The notes under the pieces are model-generated. The model made no database searches, was not told the DNA's origin, and was given only the letters and a program-made list of their open reading frames with translations. A stretch of DNA of 64,000 nucleotides from JAGVSR01 sp963825555 (GTDB taxonomy: Bacteria > Pseudomonadota > Alphaproteobacteria > Rhizobiales > Hyphomicrobiaceae). Positions within the stretch are counted from its first letter, which is position 1; each line of letters opens with the position of its first letter. The translations under genes and the position numbers were made by a program. The stretch covers positions 254,919 to 318,918 of the forward strand of contig CAWGTZ010000015.1 in the NCBI GenBank assembly GCA_963825555.1, read 5' to 3'. Below, piece after piece: positions 1-8,229 of this stretch.

Positions 1-414
1 GCCCGCCGCTGCCAGAATTTCGTCCACGCTAGGCTCGGCAGTAGGCTCTTCGCCGGCGAGACGGTCAATGAACTCACGCAGCATGCTTTCGGTTTGAAGA
101 CCGACGAACCCGTCAAGCGGGCGTCCATCCCGGAAGGCGTACACGGTGGGTAGAGACTGCACGCGCAACTGCGCCGCGATGGAGGGATGAGCATCGGTAT
201 CGAGCTTTACGAGCTTTACTCGGCCATTGTAACTGCGCACCACCTTCTCAAGCACGGGCGCAAGCTGCTTGCAGGGGCCGCACCAAGCTGCCCAAAAGTC
301 CACGAGGACCAGGGTGTCGTGGGATGCTTCCACTACGTCCTTCATGAAGGACGTCGTCGTTGTATCCTTGACGATGTCGTCCGCTGCCGGGGTCTTCGCC
401 GGGCCGATATCCAT
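1..414 (-). CDS. Thioredoxin-domain protein (partial, 3' end off window)
   Basis: This is a thioredoxin fold protein with the classical redox site WCGPC preceded by LVLVDFWAA, followed by the cis-proline loop QSLPTV. It probably acts as a cytosolic thioredoxin or a YbbN-type co-chaperone. The acidic extension after the thioredoxin core (GEEPTAEPSVDE, running off the edge) suggests the longer YbbN type with C-terminal TPR helices, but those lie outside the window. The ATG at 414 has a GAGGAG ribosome site 4-5 bases upstream. The same frame is open without a stop all the way back through the neighbouring deacylase gene, so this may be either an independent start or the C-terminal half of a fusion. 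Confidence 0.85.
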   Translation of the reverse strand, partial: MDIGPAKTPAADDIVKDTTTTSFMKDVVEASHDTLVLVDFWAAWCGPCKQLAPVLEKVVRSYNGRVKLVKLDTDAHPSIAAQLRVQSLPTVYAFRDGRPLDGFVGLQTESMLREFIDRLAGEEPTAEPSVDEILAAAG

Positions 415-966
415 TCCATTCTCCTCGCGGGCCCTAAAGGAAGGACCCTCAGTTTTTTCGTCGCTGCCGCGAGTACCGCTTTCGATCGCAAGCGCAGCCA
501 ACACAGGTTCATGTCCGCTGGCGCGAATGAACCGCAAAAGGTCTTCCCGTGCAATGCTCGTCGTGGCCGTGTTCTCCATGGGGTGAAGATTGATGGTGTC
601 GAATGCCATCAGGTTGCGGTCGATCACCACCCGGACCTTTCCTTCCGTGTCGTTCATGACCGCGAAGGCTGTGACCGATCCGGGCTTCACGCCGAGGATC
701 TGTTCCAGAAGCTCCGAACGTCCGAAGCTCAGGCGGGCCGAGCCTATCACGCGGGGCAGCCGCTTCAGGTCTATTTGGGTGCCATGGTGGGCGACCACAA
801 GGAAGAGTTGCCCTTTGGCGTCCTTCAGGAACAGGTTCTTCGTATGCCCTCCCGGGATCGTCTCGTACAGTTCCGCGCTTTCATCCACCGTAAAGACGGG
901 GGGATGGTCCAGTGTTCGGGTTTTGATGCCGAGTTCGGCGAGGCGGTCTAAGAGGCGCTGGCGCAT
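415..966 (-). CDS. YbaK/ProX-type prolyl-tRNA editing deacylase domain
   Basis: This frame encodes a protein of the YbaK/ProXp family, which hydrolyses mischarged Ala-tRNA(Pro) or similar misacylated tRNAs in trans. Visible hallmarks are DHPPVFTVDES near residues 20-30, the conserved GGHTKNLFLKDAKG block, RLPRVIGSARLSFG, a G-VKPGSVTAFA strand and the typical end EDLLRFIRASGHEPVL. The family usually stops about there (165-170 residues). Here the frame continues through about 25 linker residues straight into the thioredoxin start at 414 with no stop codon. The ATG at 966 fits the family's N-terminus; in-frame TTG (999) and GTG (1014) are alternatives. The end given is the last base before the internal thioredoxin ATG, not a stop. 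Confidence 0.8.
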
Positions 967-1067
967 GAGGCTGATGAATTGCGGATTCTCGGGCTTCAAG
1001 GGGCGGCAGCCCACTGGTTAGGACAGCCGGGGAGCTGCGGCAAGGGACCGTGATGAACCGTTTCCAG

Positions 1068-1096
1068 TTGACGCCCCCCGGGCGGTCCTGTTATCC
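1068..1096 (+). promoter_or_regulatory. Sigma-70-like promoter of tRNA-Gly
   Basis: TTGACG at 1068-1073 and TTATCC at 1091-1096 are separated by exactly 17 bases. The predicted start near 1103 lies about 67 bases before the tRNA. The match is read directly from sequence; its activity is inferred. Confidence 0.5.
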
Positions 1097-1169
1097 GCCT
1101 GCCTCCGGTGACGGGGCTTATTGATCCGTTTACCAAAGTCGCCTAAGAAGGGCGGCATTCGAACAGGAC

Positions 1170-1244
1170 GCGGGTGTAGCTCAGCGGTAGAGCATCACGT
1201 TGCCAACGTGAGGGTCGAGGGTTCGATCCCCTTCGCCCGCTCCA
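1170..1244 (+). tRNA. tRNA-Gly (anticodon GCC)
   Basis: A full cloverleaf can be drawn: the 7-bp acceptor stem GCGGGTG/CGCCCGC, a D arm GCTCAGCGGTAGAGC, an anticodon stem TCACGT/ACGTGA around the anticodon GCC, and a T arm containing GGTTCGATCC. The CCA end is encoded (1242-1244). It decodes GGC/GGU glycine codons. Confidence 0.95.
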
Positions 1245-1296
1245 TTCGAACTCTTCAGCACAATCCGTTGAAAAATTTGGGTGACGCGGTGGCAGG

Positions 1297-2151
1297 TCAC
1301 GCTGCCGAGGCCGATGAGTCACGTTCGGCCATGCGCTCGAGCAACTCTTCGGTGAGCGTACGGATCGCACCACCGACCTGCCCCGGATACTTGGCGAAAT
1401 ACGAGCGATCCTCGGTTCGAAACCGGGCCGCATCCTGAAGGGCCTGGGATCGGGGCACGGCCGCTGTGAAACAGAAGTTCTCGGGGTTGTCCGCCAGCCA
1501 GCGGTGATACTCGGCCTCCGTCGCCGAAGAGGGATCCTTCATGTTGACGATGACACCGAGGTTTTCGGCGAAGCCCATTTCCGGGTTGAGCGCCTTGAAG
1601 CGCCGAAAAACATCGAGCCCGCATACAGAGATGTAGTCGGCCTTGGTCGGCGAAATGTGGAAATCCGTTTCGCGCAGCCAGCACTCGGTAAGGACCGAAA
1701 GGCCAGGCGGACAGTCGACCAGCACGATATCGAAGACGCTGCGGACATCGGTGAGAATCTGGGCGATGGCGGTGCGCAGCCGGCCATGCAGGCCTTCCTT
1801 TGAAACCTCACGCTCAAACAGCGTGAGCTGCATGTCGCTGGACATGAGATAGACGGAGCGGGCATCATCCACGTCGCCAACGTCGCGGATCACGAAACTC
1901 GACCAGTCTGGCATACCGCCCTGCAGTACGCGCCCAACGAGGTGGTCGACGATCGTCAGCCCCTCGGTCTGGAGCCGATGTAGATTGGCAACCGACGTTA
2001 ACATGCTTGATACGCTGGCCTGGGCGTCGCTGTCGATCACCAGCACATTCTTGCCGTGATAGGCGGAGAGGGTTTCGGCCAGGGCTAAAACCAGCGTCGA
2101 TTTTCCGACGCCTCCCTTCGTATTCATAACCGCAATGGTATTGCGCGACAT
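1297..2151 (-). CDS. Orphan ParA/MinD-family ATPase
   Basis: This is a deviant Walker-A ATPase of the ParA/Soj family (284 residues). The protein begins MSRNTIAVMNTKGGVGKST, giving the KGGVGKS P-loop at residues 12-18, followed by LVIDSDAQASVS (Walker A' aspartate) and VLVDCPPGLS (Walker B). Such ATPases position DNA or protein cargo by dimerising on the nucleoid. The ATG at 2151 was chosen because the P-loop then sits 12 residues in, as in the family; an upstream TTG at 2214 would add an uncharacteristic basic leader. There is no parB beside it, so it is not a standard parAB pair. It could serve another cargo (polar proteins, chemoreceptor arrays or a plasmid relic). A parS-like sequence lies about 0.9 kb away at 3024. 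Confidence 0.8.
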   Translation of the reverse strand: MSRNTIAVMNTKGGVGKSTLVLALAETLSAYHGKNVLVIDSDAQASVSSMLTSVANLHRLQTEGLTIVDHLVGRVLQGGMPDWSSFVIRDVGDVDDARSVYLMSSDMQLTLFEREVSKEGLHGRLRTAIAQILTDVRSVFDIVLVDCPPGLSVLTECWLRETDFHISPTKADYISVCGLDVFRRFKALNPEMGFAENLGVIVNMKDPSSATEAEYHRWLADNPENFCFTAAVPRSQALQDAARFRTEDRSYFAKYPGQVGGAIRTLTEELLERMAERDSSASAA

Positions 2152-2283
2152 GTGCCAGACCCCACCTGCACGCCTCCGATGCCGTTGCAGCGCCGGTTGA
2201 CTGGAACTGAGCAACCCCGTGTGCGTTCCGATTGTGGCAGCCTCGGGGAGATCGCCGCTGTTATCCTTTAATCTCAGCGCAAA

Positions 2284-3016
2284 TCAGCGGTGAGATAGCC
2301 GGCGCCAAGTATAGCCGCCGGACCGGACCCGTACCCGCTGACGCTCAACCGCCCACACGGGCGGCTCGGTGACGATGCGGGAATGGGCTGGCCGCACGAT
2401 CACTGGACGTTCCACGAGGCGCGTGATGGCCGGCTCGACAACGTGGCGCACGCCGGCGGGACGCATAATTACGGTTCTGGGCACATCCCGGTAGATGGCG
2501 GGCGCGACGACCGGAACCCGGGCGCCCGGATGGACGACTACTTGGCGGGCAATCGTGCGGGTGACGGGCCGGGAGCGTTCGAGACACTTGATCTCGCGGC
2601 CATGCCGATCGCGCTTGTGTACCCAGCGGGCGTGACCGGGCCGCACGATAACTTCCTCACGGACAGAGCGCACGACGGGAGGGATCGTCCGGTATGTCAC
2701 CGTAGCGGGAGCCACCATCTCGCGGCGCATGACAGTGCCGTAAACGGGCGGGACCGGTACGGCGTGAACGCGCCCCGGCGCGACGAGCTCGCGCTCCAGG
2801 CGAGTGCCGACGAGAGCGGGGACATGAACGACGCGGTTGACGGGTGGCCGAACCATGACTGGGCGCTCGACCGTCCGGTACGAGTTCGGGCAGGCGCACC
2901 TTCTCGAAACAGGCGCTCCCGTAGCCGCGGCAGTCATGGCCGCCGGCGGCGGGCAGGGTAAAACCGATGAGAGCCACAAGAGTGACCGCGGTGGCTGTGA
3001 TCTTTCCCGCCGGCAT
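2284..3016 (-). pseudogene. Secreted YRTV-repeat protein gene with apparent +1 frameshift
   Basis: The gene starts at ATG 3016 (GGAG ribosome site) with a clear signal peptide (positive MPAGK, then a hydrophobic stretch ending TLPAAGG). It then encodes a protein built of degenerate repeats with the pattern Tyr-x-Thr-Val-x-x-x-Val-x-Val-x-Pro (e.g. YRTVERPVMVRP, YGTVMRREMVAP, YRDVPRTVIMRP) and ending GGYTWRRLSHR. The signal peptide and repeats are in different frames. Removing one base around 2881 joins the reading as LPELYRTVERPV, exactly where the first repeat should begin, and gives a 243-residue protein. I recall similar repeat proteins in other Hyphomicrobiales, without a known function; a periplasmic or envelope-structural role is only a guess. 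This is either a real pseudogene or a sequence error. Confidence 0.6.
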
Positions 3017-3023
3017 GGTTGGA

Positions 3024-3039
3024 TACTCCACGTGAAACA
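3024..3039. promoter_or_regulatory. parS-like ParB-binding site (candidate)
   Basis: The 16 bases TACTCCACGTGAAACA match the widely conserved chromosomal parS consensus TGTTCCACGTGAAACA at 14 of 16 positions, with an intact CCACGTGAAACA core. The site overlaps the leader of the YRTV-repeat gene. True chromosomal parS sites usually cluster near the origin; nothing else here indicates the origin. Confidence 0.3.
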
Positions 3040-3267
3040 TTGGAACCGCCGGCAGAGTAGCCCATGGCGGGAGGCGGTCGAAGGAGCCCCTACCATCAGG
3101 GTAAAGAATGACTGCGATCGGGCAGCGTGGTCGTTAACTTCTGGCGGGGAAACGCTGTTCTTTTGCGTCTCGAGTCAGCTTCGCGATTTCCCGTCCCCCC
3201 TTGCCTTCCGCTGCCTACCAACTAAGACAATTGCTGATATCAACCCGGACGAGAGGTTCTTCGCGTC

Positions 3268-3900
3268 ATGGCTTCAACTTCAGTATTTCATTCCGGTCGG
3301 CCATTCCTGATGGCCATTTTGCTCGCCCTAACGTTGCCGCTTGCGGGCTGTGGCATCAACAACATCCCAAGCTACGAACAAACTGCGAAGGCCGCGTGGT
3401 CGGAAGTCTTGAGCGCCTATAAAAGCCGCTCTGATCTGATCCCGAACCTCGTCGAGACGGTGAAGGGCTTTGCCGAGCAGGAGAAGTCAGTACTGACGGA
3501 GGTCACGGAGGCCCGCGCCAAGGCGACCAGTGTGCAAGCCCAGATCCCGGCGGACATTCTCACCAACCCGGCCGCCATGCAGAAGCTGCAGGAGGCTCAG
3601 AGCCAGCTCGGCGGTGCGCTCGGCAGGCTGCTTGCTGTCATCGAGCGCTATCCCGACATCAAGTCGGGTCAGAACTTCCTTGCGCTGCAAAGCCAGATCG
3701 AAGGGATTGAAAACAAGATCCGCATTGCACGCAGCGACTACATCCAGGCTGTCCGACAGTACAACACCGAGCTGACCACGATCCCCGGCCGCTGGTGGCG
3801 CGCGTTCATGTATCCCGACAAGACCGAGATGGCGACATTCGACATCCCTGCCGAAGAAATGAAGACCCCCAAGGTCGATTTCGGGACCGAGAAGAAGTGA
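3268..3900 (+). CDS. LemA family lipoprotein
   Basis: LemA proteins are small membrane-anchored helical-bundle proteins of unknown biochemical role, commonly encoded beside TPM-domain proteins. The N-terminus is a lipoprotein signal ending in LAGC, with the lipidated Cys at residue 28 from the ATG at 3268 or residue 14 from the ATG at 3310. The LemA core follows: AWSEVLSAYKSRSDLIPNLVETVKGFAEQEK, a helix rich in Ala/Glu, and IARSDYIQAVRQYNTELTTIPG. Length (about 200 residues) is normal. It is the first gene of a LemA-TPM-TPM cluster; a small inverted repeat separates it from the next gene. Transcription downstream is probably shared. Confidence 0.85.
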   Translation: MASTSVFHSGRPFLMAILLALTLPLAGCGINNIPSYEQTAKAAWSEVLSAYKSRSDLIPNLVETVKGFAEQEKSVLTEVTEARAKATSVQAQIPADILTNPAAMQKLQEAQSQLGGALGRLLAVIERYPDIKSGQNFLALQSQIEGIENKIRIARSDYIQAVRQYNTELTTIPGRWWRAFMYPDKTEMATFDIPAEEMKTPKVDFGTEKK

Positions 3901-3912
3901 CGCCGAAACGAA

Positions 3913-3940
3913 CCCCTCGCCTGGCCTACGGGTCGAGGGG
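3913..3940 (+). repeat. Intergenic stem-loop after lemA gene
   Basis: CCCCTCG at 3913-3919 pairs with CGAGGGG at 3934-3940 around a 14-base loop. No T tract follows. It is a possible mRNA-stabilising or partial termination hairpin between the LemA and TPM genes. Confidence 0.35.
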
Positions 3941-3978
3941 ATCGTTGTCCGCTTCCGCTTCATCCATGGAGTGACCCG

Positions 3979-4767
3979 GTGCGCGCGATCACAACGGCGC
4001 TGGCTCTCGTGCTGGTCATGCTGCTGGCGGGTCTTCTGCCCGCATCCGCCGCAGACCCCGTGTTTCCGGCGCTGACGGGTCGTGTTGTCGACAACGCCAA
4101 TCTCCTGTCCGACGAGGACGAGCGCCAGCTGACCGCGGCTCTGCAATCGCTCGAAGGCACGTCTTCCGATCAGCTGGCCATCGTAACGTTGCCGTCGCTG
4201 CAGGGCTTTTCGATCGAAGATTTCGGCTACAAACTCGGGCGGTACTGGGGCATCGGGCAGGAGGGCAAGGACAACGGGATCCTGCTCATTGTCGCTCCCA
4301 ACGAGCGCAAGGTGCGCATCGAGGTCGGTAAGCGGCTCGAGCCGGTCATGACCGACGCGATGAGTAAGCTCATTATCGAGAACGCTATTCTGCCGGCCTT
4401 CCGCCGTGGCGATTTTCCAGGGGGAATCGCGGCTGGTGTGCGCGACATCAAGGATGTGCTGCTTGGCGATGCGGAGGCCGTGAAGCAACGCGCGCGGGGC
4501 ATGCATAAGGCACCTGAGACCGACTGGCTGGCGCTGCTTATCATCGCGATCTGGTTCGCCATTGTGATCTACGCGATATCCCAGCAGCAGAAGCAGGCGA
4601 GGCAGTTCCCGCACTCCACGGGCGGCCGCCGCATGCGGCGTGCCGGACGGGATGGCGGCATTATCATCGTGCCGAGCGGATCTGGTCATTGGCGCGGCGG
4701 CGGTGGTGGAGGCTGGTCCGGTGGCGGCGGCACGTTCAGCGGCGGCGGTGCCTCGGGCGGCTGGTAG
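3979..4767 (+). CDS. TPM-domain membrane protein (YgcG family)
   Basis: TPM_phosphatase (YgcG/Psb32-like) proteins are extracytoplasmic alpha/beta domains tethered by a C-terminal helix. Here a signal peptide (LVMLLAGLLPASA) precedes the TPM core (GRVVDNANLLSDEDERQLTAAL, QLAIVTLPSLQG, YWGIGQEGKDNGILLIV, residues about 30-150). A single transmembrane helix follows (WLALLIIAIWFAIVIYAI). The tail ends in a Gly/Ser-rich segment with runs of GGGG, typical of the family. The GTG start at 3979 has GGAG about 10 bases upstream; no better ATG lies before the signal peptide. It is clustered with a LemA lipoprotein and a second TPM protein, so the three probably act together at the cytoplasmic membrane. 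Confidence 0.85.
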   Translation: MRAITTALALVLVMLLAGLLPASAADPVFPALTGRVVDNANLLSDEDERQLTAALQSLEGTSSDQLAIVTLPSLQGFSIEDFGYKLGRYWGIGQEGKDNGILLIVAPNERKVRIEVGKRLEPVMTDAMSKLIIENAILPAFRRGDFPGGIAAGVRDIKDVLLGDAEAVKQRARGMHKAPETDWLALLIIAIWFAIVIYAISQQQKQARQFPHSTGGRRMRRAGRDGGIIIVPSGSGHWRGGGGGGWSGGGGTFSGGGASGGW

Positions 4768-4785
4768 GCAGGGAGAACGGGATCA

Positions 4786-5409
4786 ATGGCCTTCATCTCG
4801 AAAAAGGATCGGGATCGGATCTCGGAAGCCATCGTGGCGGCCGAGCGACAGACCTCCGGAGAGATCGTCGCAGTACTTAGCGCCGAGAGCGCCAGCTATT
4901 TTCACGTGCCATTCCTTTGGGCGTCGCTGATCGCCCTTATCGTTCCCTGGCCGCTCATCTATTTCACATGGTGGCCGGTGCAGTGGATCTATCTTGTTCA
5001 GCTCGCGGTCTTCTTCCTCATTCTGGCGATCACCATGCCGCGCTCGGTCCGCTACCGGCTCGTGCCGGCGAAGATCAAACGCGAGCGGGCGCACCGGCGC
5101 GCAGTGGAGCAGTTCCTCGTGCAGAACCTTCACACGACCGCGGGGCGGACGGGGGTGCTGATCTATGTATCGGTTGCCGAGCGCTACGCCGAGATCATCG
5201 CGGACTCGGGCATCCAGTCCAAGGTGCCAAAGGAGACATGGCAGGACATTATCGACGACCTGACTACACACATCGGCGCGGGGGAGGCAGGAGAAGGGTT
5301 CGTGCACGCGGTGGAGCGGTCGGGCGAGCTTCTGGCAAAGCACTTCCCGCCCGGCAGTCGGGATCCTGACGAGCTGCCCAACCATCTCATCATCATCGAC
5401 AAATTTTGA
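4786..5409 (+). CDS. Second TPM-domain protein, membrane-integrated
   Basis: This 207-residue protein carries a split or shortened TPM domain. The N-terminal SKKDRDRISEAIVAAERQTSGEIVAVLS is the usual TPM opening. Two closely spaced transmembrane segments follow (FLWASLIALIVPWPLIYF and IYLVQLAVFFLILAITM). The conserved TPM second half comes next: RRAVEQFLVQNLHTTAGRTGVLIYVSVAERYAEIIAD, then GVLIY and the C-terminal LAKHFPPGSRDPDELPNHLIIID. It starts 18 bases after the upstream TPM gene and surely belongs to the same operon. Function is unknown. The LemA/TPM/TPM triplet recurs in many proteobacteria. Confidence 0.8.
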   Translation: MAFISKKDRDRISEAIVAAERQTSGEIVAVLSAESASYFHVPFLWASLIALIVPWPLIYFTWWPVQWIYLVQLAVFFLILAITMPRSVRYRLVPAKIKRERAHRRAVEQFLVQNLHTTAGRTGVLIYVSVAERYAEIIADSGIQSKVPKETWQDIIDDLTTHIGAGEAGEGFVHAVERSGELLAKHFPPGSRDPDELPNHLIIIDKF

Positions 5410-5449
5410 AGCTGCCGGAAGCTGACGCAGACTAATCAGGGGGCAACAC

Positions 5450-6859
5450 ATGACCGCCGGCGATGGGATGATCGATCCCGGTGTTTCGACGGCGAGGGAA
5501 CGGGCGCCTCTCCACGTTCTCTTCGCCTGGGTGCTCTATGATTTCGCTGCCCAGCCGTACTACACGCTCGTCCTCACGTTTCTATTCGCGCCCTACTTCG
5601 CCGCGCATGTGGTGGGCGACGTGACTTTGGGGCAGACGATCTGGGGCTACGGCGCGGCGGCAGCGAGCGTCGTGATCGCGATCGGAAGCCCGCTGCTGGG
5701 CGCGCTGGCCGACGGTCGGGGTCGGCGCAAACCGTGGATCGCGCTGTTCTCGCTCGTGCTCGTGGCCGGGTTGGCGACGCTTTGGGTCGCCGAGCCAGGA
5801 GCCTCGAGCAGTACGATTGCCATCGTCATTGTCGCCTTCATCCTGGCGACGGCGGCGGCGGAATTCTCCGCGGTCTTCACCAACAGCATGATGCCCAGCC
5901 TCGTGCCGGCCAGTGCGCTCGGGCGGCTCTCTGGCTTCGGCTGGGGCGTTGGCTATCTGGGCGGACTCGTCAGCCTGGTGCTCGTAGCCGGGTTGATCGT
6001 GACGAACCCATCGACCGGCAAGACGCTGATCGGTATCGATCCGATCATGAACTTCGACGGGGTCCGCCACGAGGCGGACCGTCTGGTGGGTCCGCTGGCG
6101 GCCCTGTGGTTCACCGTCTTCATGATTCCGTTCTTTATGTTCGTGCCGGATATCAAGCCGCGCGCGGCGGGAGTAGGTGCGTCGCGCAGATCACCGGTTG
6201 CACAGCTGTGGCAGACGGTTCGCGGGCTGCCTGAAAATCGCAGCATGCTCTTCTTCCTCATTGCACGCATGCTCTATGCGGATGGGCTATCGGCCATCTT
6301 TGCCTTCGGTGGCATCTACGGTGCAGGTGTATTCGGCTGGGGCGCACTGGAACTTGGCGTTTTCGGCATCATCCTTACGATGACGGGAATGTTCGGTGCT
6401 GTGATCGGAGGCTTTTTCGACGACCGTGCGGGCTCAAAGACCGTCATTATGGTCTCGCTCGTTCTGCTGCTGGCTGGGGTGGCCGGCATTCTTTCAGTAG
6501 ATAAGTCGCACGTGCTCTATGCGATCGGCGTGCCGCCCAAGGATGCGGGTTCGGCCCCGCTCTCTTCCATTGGGGAGCAGGTGTTCTTGGGCTTCGCCAT
6601 TCTCGTCGGTCTGGTGGCCGCGCCCGTGCAATCTGCCAGTCGCGCGTTGCTGGCCCGACTCGCGCCACCGGATCAGATCACCCAGTACTTCGGGCTTTTC
6701 GCCTTTTCGGGCAAGGTTACGGCCTTCCTGGCGCCGTTCCTCGTTGCGACCGTAACTGCGGCAACAGGGGACCAGCGTCTCGGCATGGCCTCGATCGCTG
6801 TCTTCCTGATTGCCGGCATGCTCTTCATGCTGCCGGTACGGTCTCCGCCACCGCATTGA
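5450..6859 (+). CDS. MFS transporter, UMF1/Atg22-like family
   Basis: This is a 469-residue major facilitator with about 12 hydrophobic segments. The opening FAWVLYDFAAQPYYTLVLTFLF is the signature of the UMF1 (Atg22-like vacuole effluxer) branch. GRGRRKPWI is the typical inter-helix 2/3 loop, and a C-terminal QSASRALLARLAPPDQITQYFGLFAFSGKVTAF segment matches helices 10-11 of that family. Substrate is unknown; eukaryotic relatives export amino acids from the vacuole. It starts 41 bases after the TPM gene, so it may be co-transcribed, but nothing links it functionally to LemA/TPM. Confidence 0.85.
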   Translation: MTAGDGMIDPGVSTARERAPLHVLFAWVLYDFAAQPYYTLVLTFLFAPYFAAHVVGDVTLGQTIWGYGAAAASVVIAIGSPLLGALADGRGRRKPWIALFSLVLVAGLATLWVAEPGASSSTIAIVIVAFILATAAAEFSAVFTNSMMPSLVPASALGRLSGFGWGVGYLGGLVSLVLVAGLIVTNPSTGKTLIGIDPIMNFDGVRHEADRLVGPLAALWFTVFMIPFFMFVPDIKPRAAGVGASRRSPVAQLWQTVRGLPENRSMLFFLIARMLYADGLSAIFAFGGIYGAGVFGWGALELGVFGIILTMTGMFGAVIGGFFDDRAGSKTVIMVSLVLLLAGVAGILSVDKSHVLYAIGVPPKDAGSAPLSSIGEQVFLGFAILVGLVAAPVQSASRALLARLAPPDQITQYFGLFAFSGKVTAFLAPFLVATVTAATGDQRLGMASIAVFLIAGMLFMLPVRSPPPH

Positions 6860-7030
6860 AGGTAAATGCGAATTTTTCGGTGCATGAGAGGCTATCACCC
6901 CACAGGGCGCGATGACGGCCCGCCTTGACATGCGGCTGAAGCCGCGCTCATCGTCCCCCGCAATTCATCACCGGTCTCAAGCGCTGGCGCTGGTGCGCCT
7001 GAGCGAGACCGCAAAGACGAGGCTTTCCCA

Positions 7031-8020
7031 GTGGAACCGACGAGCGAGCGTCCCGCCCCGACTATCGTGCGCACCTACCTGAAGTTCGAGACGCCGATCG
7101 CGGAACTCGAACGGAAGGTGCAAGAGCTGCGCGCCCTCGAAGGCACGGAAGCGGCTGTCTCCATTACGGAGGAGATCAAGAAGCTCGAGCAGAAGGCACA
7201 CGATGCGCTGGCCGAGACGTACTCCAAGCTCACTCCGTGGCAAAAGACGGAAGTGGCGCGTCACCCCGAGCGGCCGCATTGCCTCGACTATGTGAATGCC
7301 CTGATTGAGGACTTCACGCCGCTTGCGGGCGATCGTTATTTCGGCGAAGACGAGGCCATTGTAGGCGGTCTTGGCACGTTCCGAGGCCGGTCCATTGTGG
7401 TGATCGGGCACGAGAAGGGCTCCGACACGGAAAGCCGCCTGAGGCACAATTTCGGGATGGCAAAGCCCGAAGGCTATCGCAAGGCCGTGCGCCTGATGGA
7501 CATGGCTGAGCGGTTCCAGCTTCCGGTCATCACGCTGTGCGACACGGCCGGCGCCTATCCGGGCGTGGAAGCTGAGCAGCGTGGGCAGGCCGAGGCCATT
7601 GCGCGTTCGACGGACTGCTGCCTCGCCATCGGCGTGCCGCTCATTTCGGTCATCATCGGCGAGGGTGGATCAGGTGGCGCGGTCGCGATCGCCACCGCAA
7701 ACCGTATCCTCATGCTGGAGCATTCCATCTATACGGTCGCCTCGCCGGAAGCGGCGGCTTCGATCCTGTGGCGCGACAGCTCCAAAGCCATCGATGCCGC
7801 CACCAACATGAAGATCACCGCGCAGGATCTGGAGGCGCTCGGTGTGATCGACACCGTGGTCAAGGAGCCGGTCGGGGGGGCCCACCGTGACCGTAAACTC
7901 ATGATGAAGCGGGTAGGTGACGCCATTGCTAAGGCGCTTGCTGAGTTCGAGGGTAAGAGCCCTGCTGAAATCCGGCGCCAGCGCCAGGATCGCTTCCTCG
8001 AGATCGGCCGTTCGCTGTAA
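7031..8020 (+). CDS. accA: Acetyl-CoA carboxylase carboxyltransferase subunit alpha
   Basis: AccA is the alpha half of the carboxyltransferase that moves the carboxyl group from biotin-BCCP to acetyl-CoA, giving malonyl-CoA for fatty acid synthesis. The 329-residue protein shows the family opening YLKFETPIAELERKVQELRAL, then HPERPHCLDYVNALIEDFTPLAGDR, GHEKGSDTESRLRHNFGMAKPEGYRKA, the CoA/oxyanion loop DTAGAYPGVEAEQRGQAEAIA and IIGEGGSGGAVAIA. It starts with GTG at 7031; the next in-frame ATGs lie inside conserved sequence. A TTGACA sequence lies at 6925-6930, but no convincing -10 follows it. AccD is not in the window, which is usual. Confidence 0.95.
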   Translation: MEPTSERPAPTIVRTYLKFETPIAELERKVQELRALEGTEAAVSITEEIKKLEQKAHDALAETYSKLTPWQKTEVARHPERPHCLDYVNALIEDFTPLAGDRYFGEDEAIVGGLGTFRGRSIVVIGHEKGSDTESRLRHNFGMAKPEGYRKAVRLMDMAERFQLPVITLCDTAGAYPGVEAEQRGQAEAIARSTDCCLAIGVPLISVIIGEGGSGGAVAIATANRILMLEHSIYTVASPEAAASILWRDSSKAIDAATNMKITAQDLEALGVIDTVVKEPVGGAHRDRKLMMKRVGDAIAKALAEFEGKSPAEIRRQRQDRFLEIGRSL

Positions 8021-8229
8021 TTTAGGCCACGGGGCCCACCCGGAAACGGCTCAACTCCTTGTTTATGCTCGGATTGATCGCCTCATGCGTGCCGCAATCC
8101 CGTTGCCCTATGTCTCGTTGACACCTGGGGGCGATGCGCCGCAAAGTGCATCGCCGGCTGGGAAAGTTAGGGATTTATTAAGCTTTACAGCCGGATGGTG
8201 ATTCGCATGCGCCAGGGGAGTTTTTGCGT

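Noticed and set aside
187..951. Plus-strand open frames opposite the deacylase-thioredoxin region
   Set aside because: The minus strand has the WCGPC and GGHTKNLFLKD motifs; the plus frames show none.
3487..4689. 400-residue open frame opposite lemA and TPM genes
   Set aside because: It crosses two real genes and an intergenic hairpin; no motif is seen.
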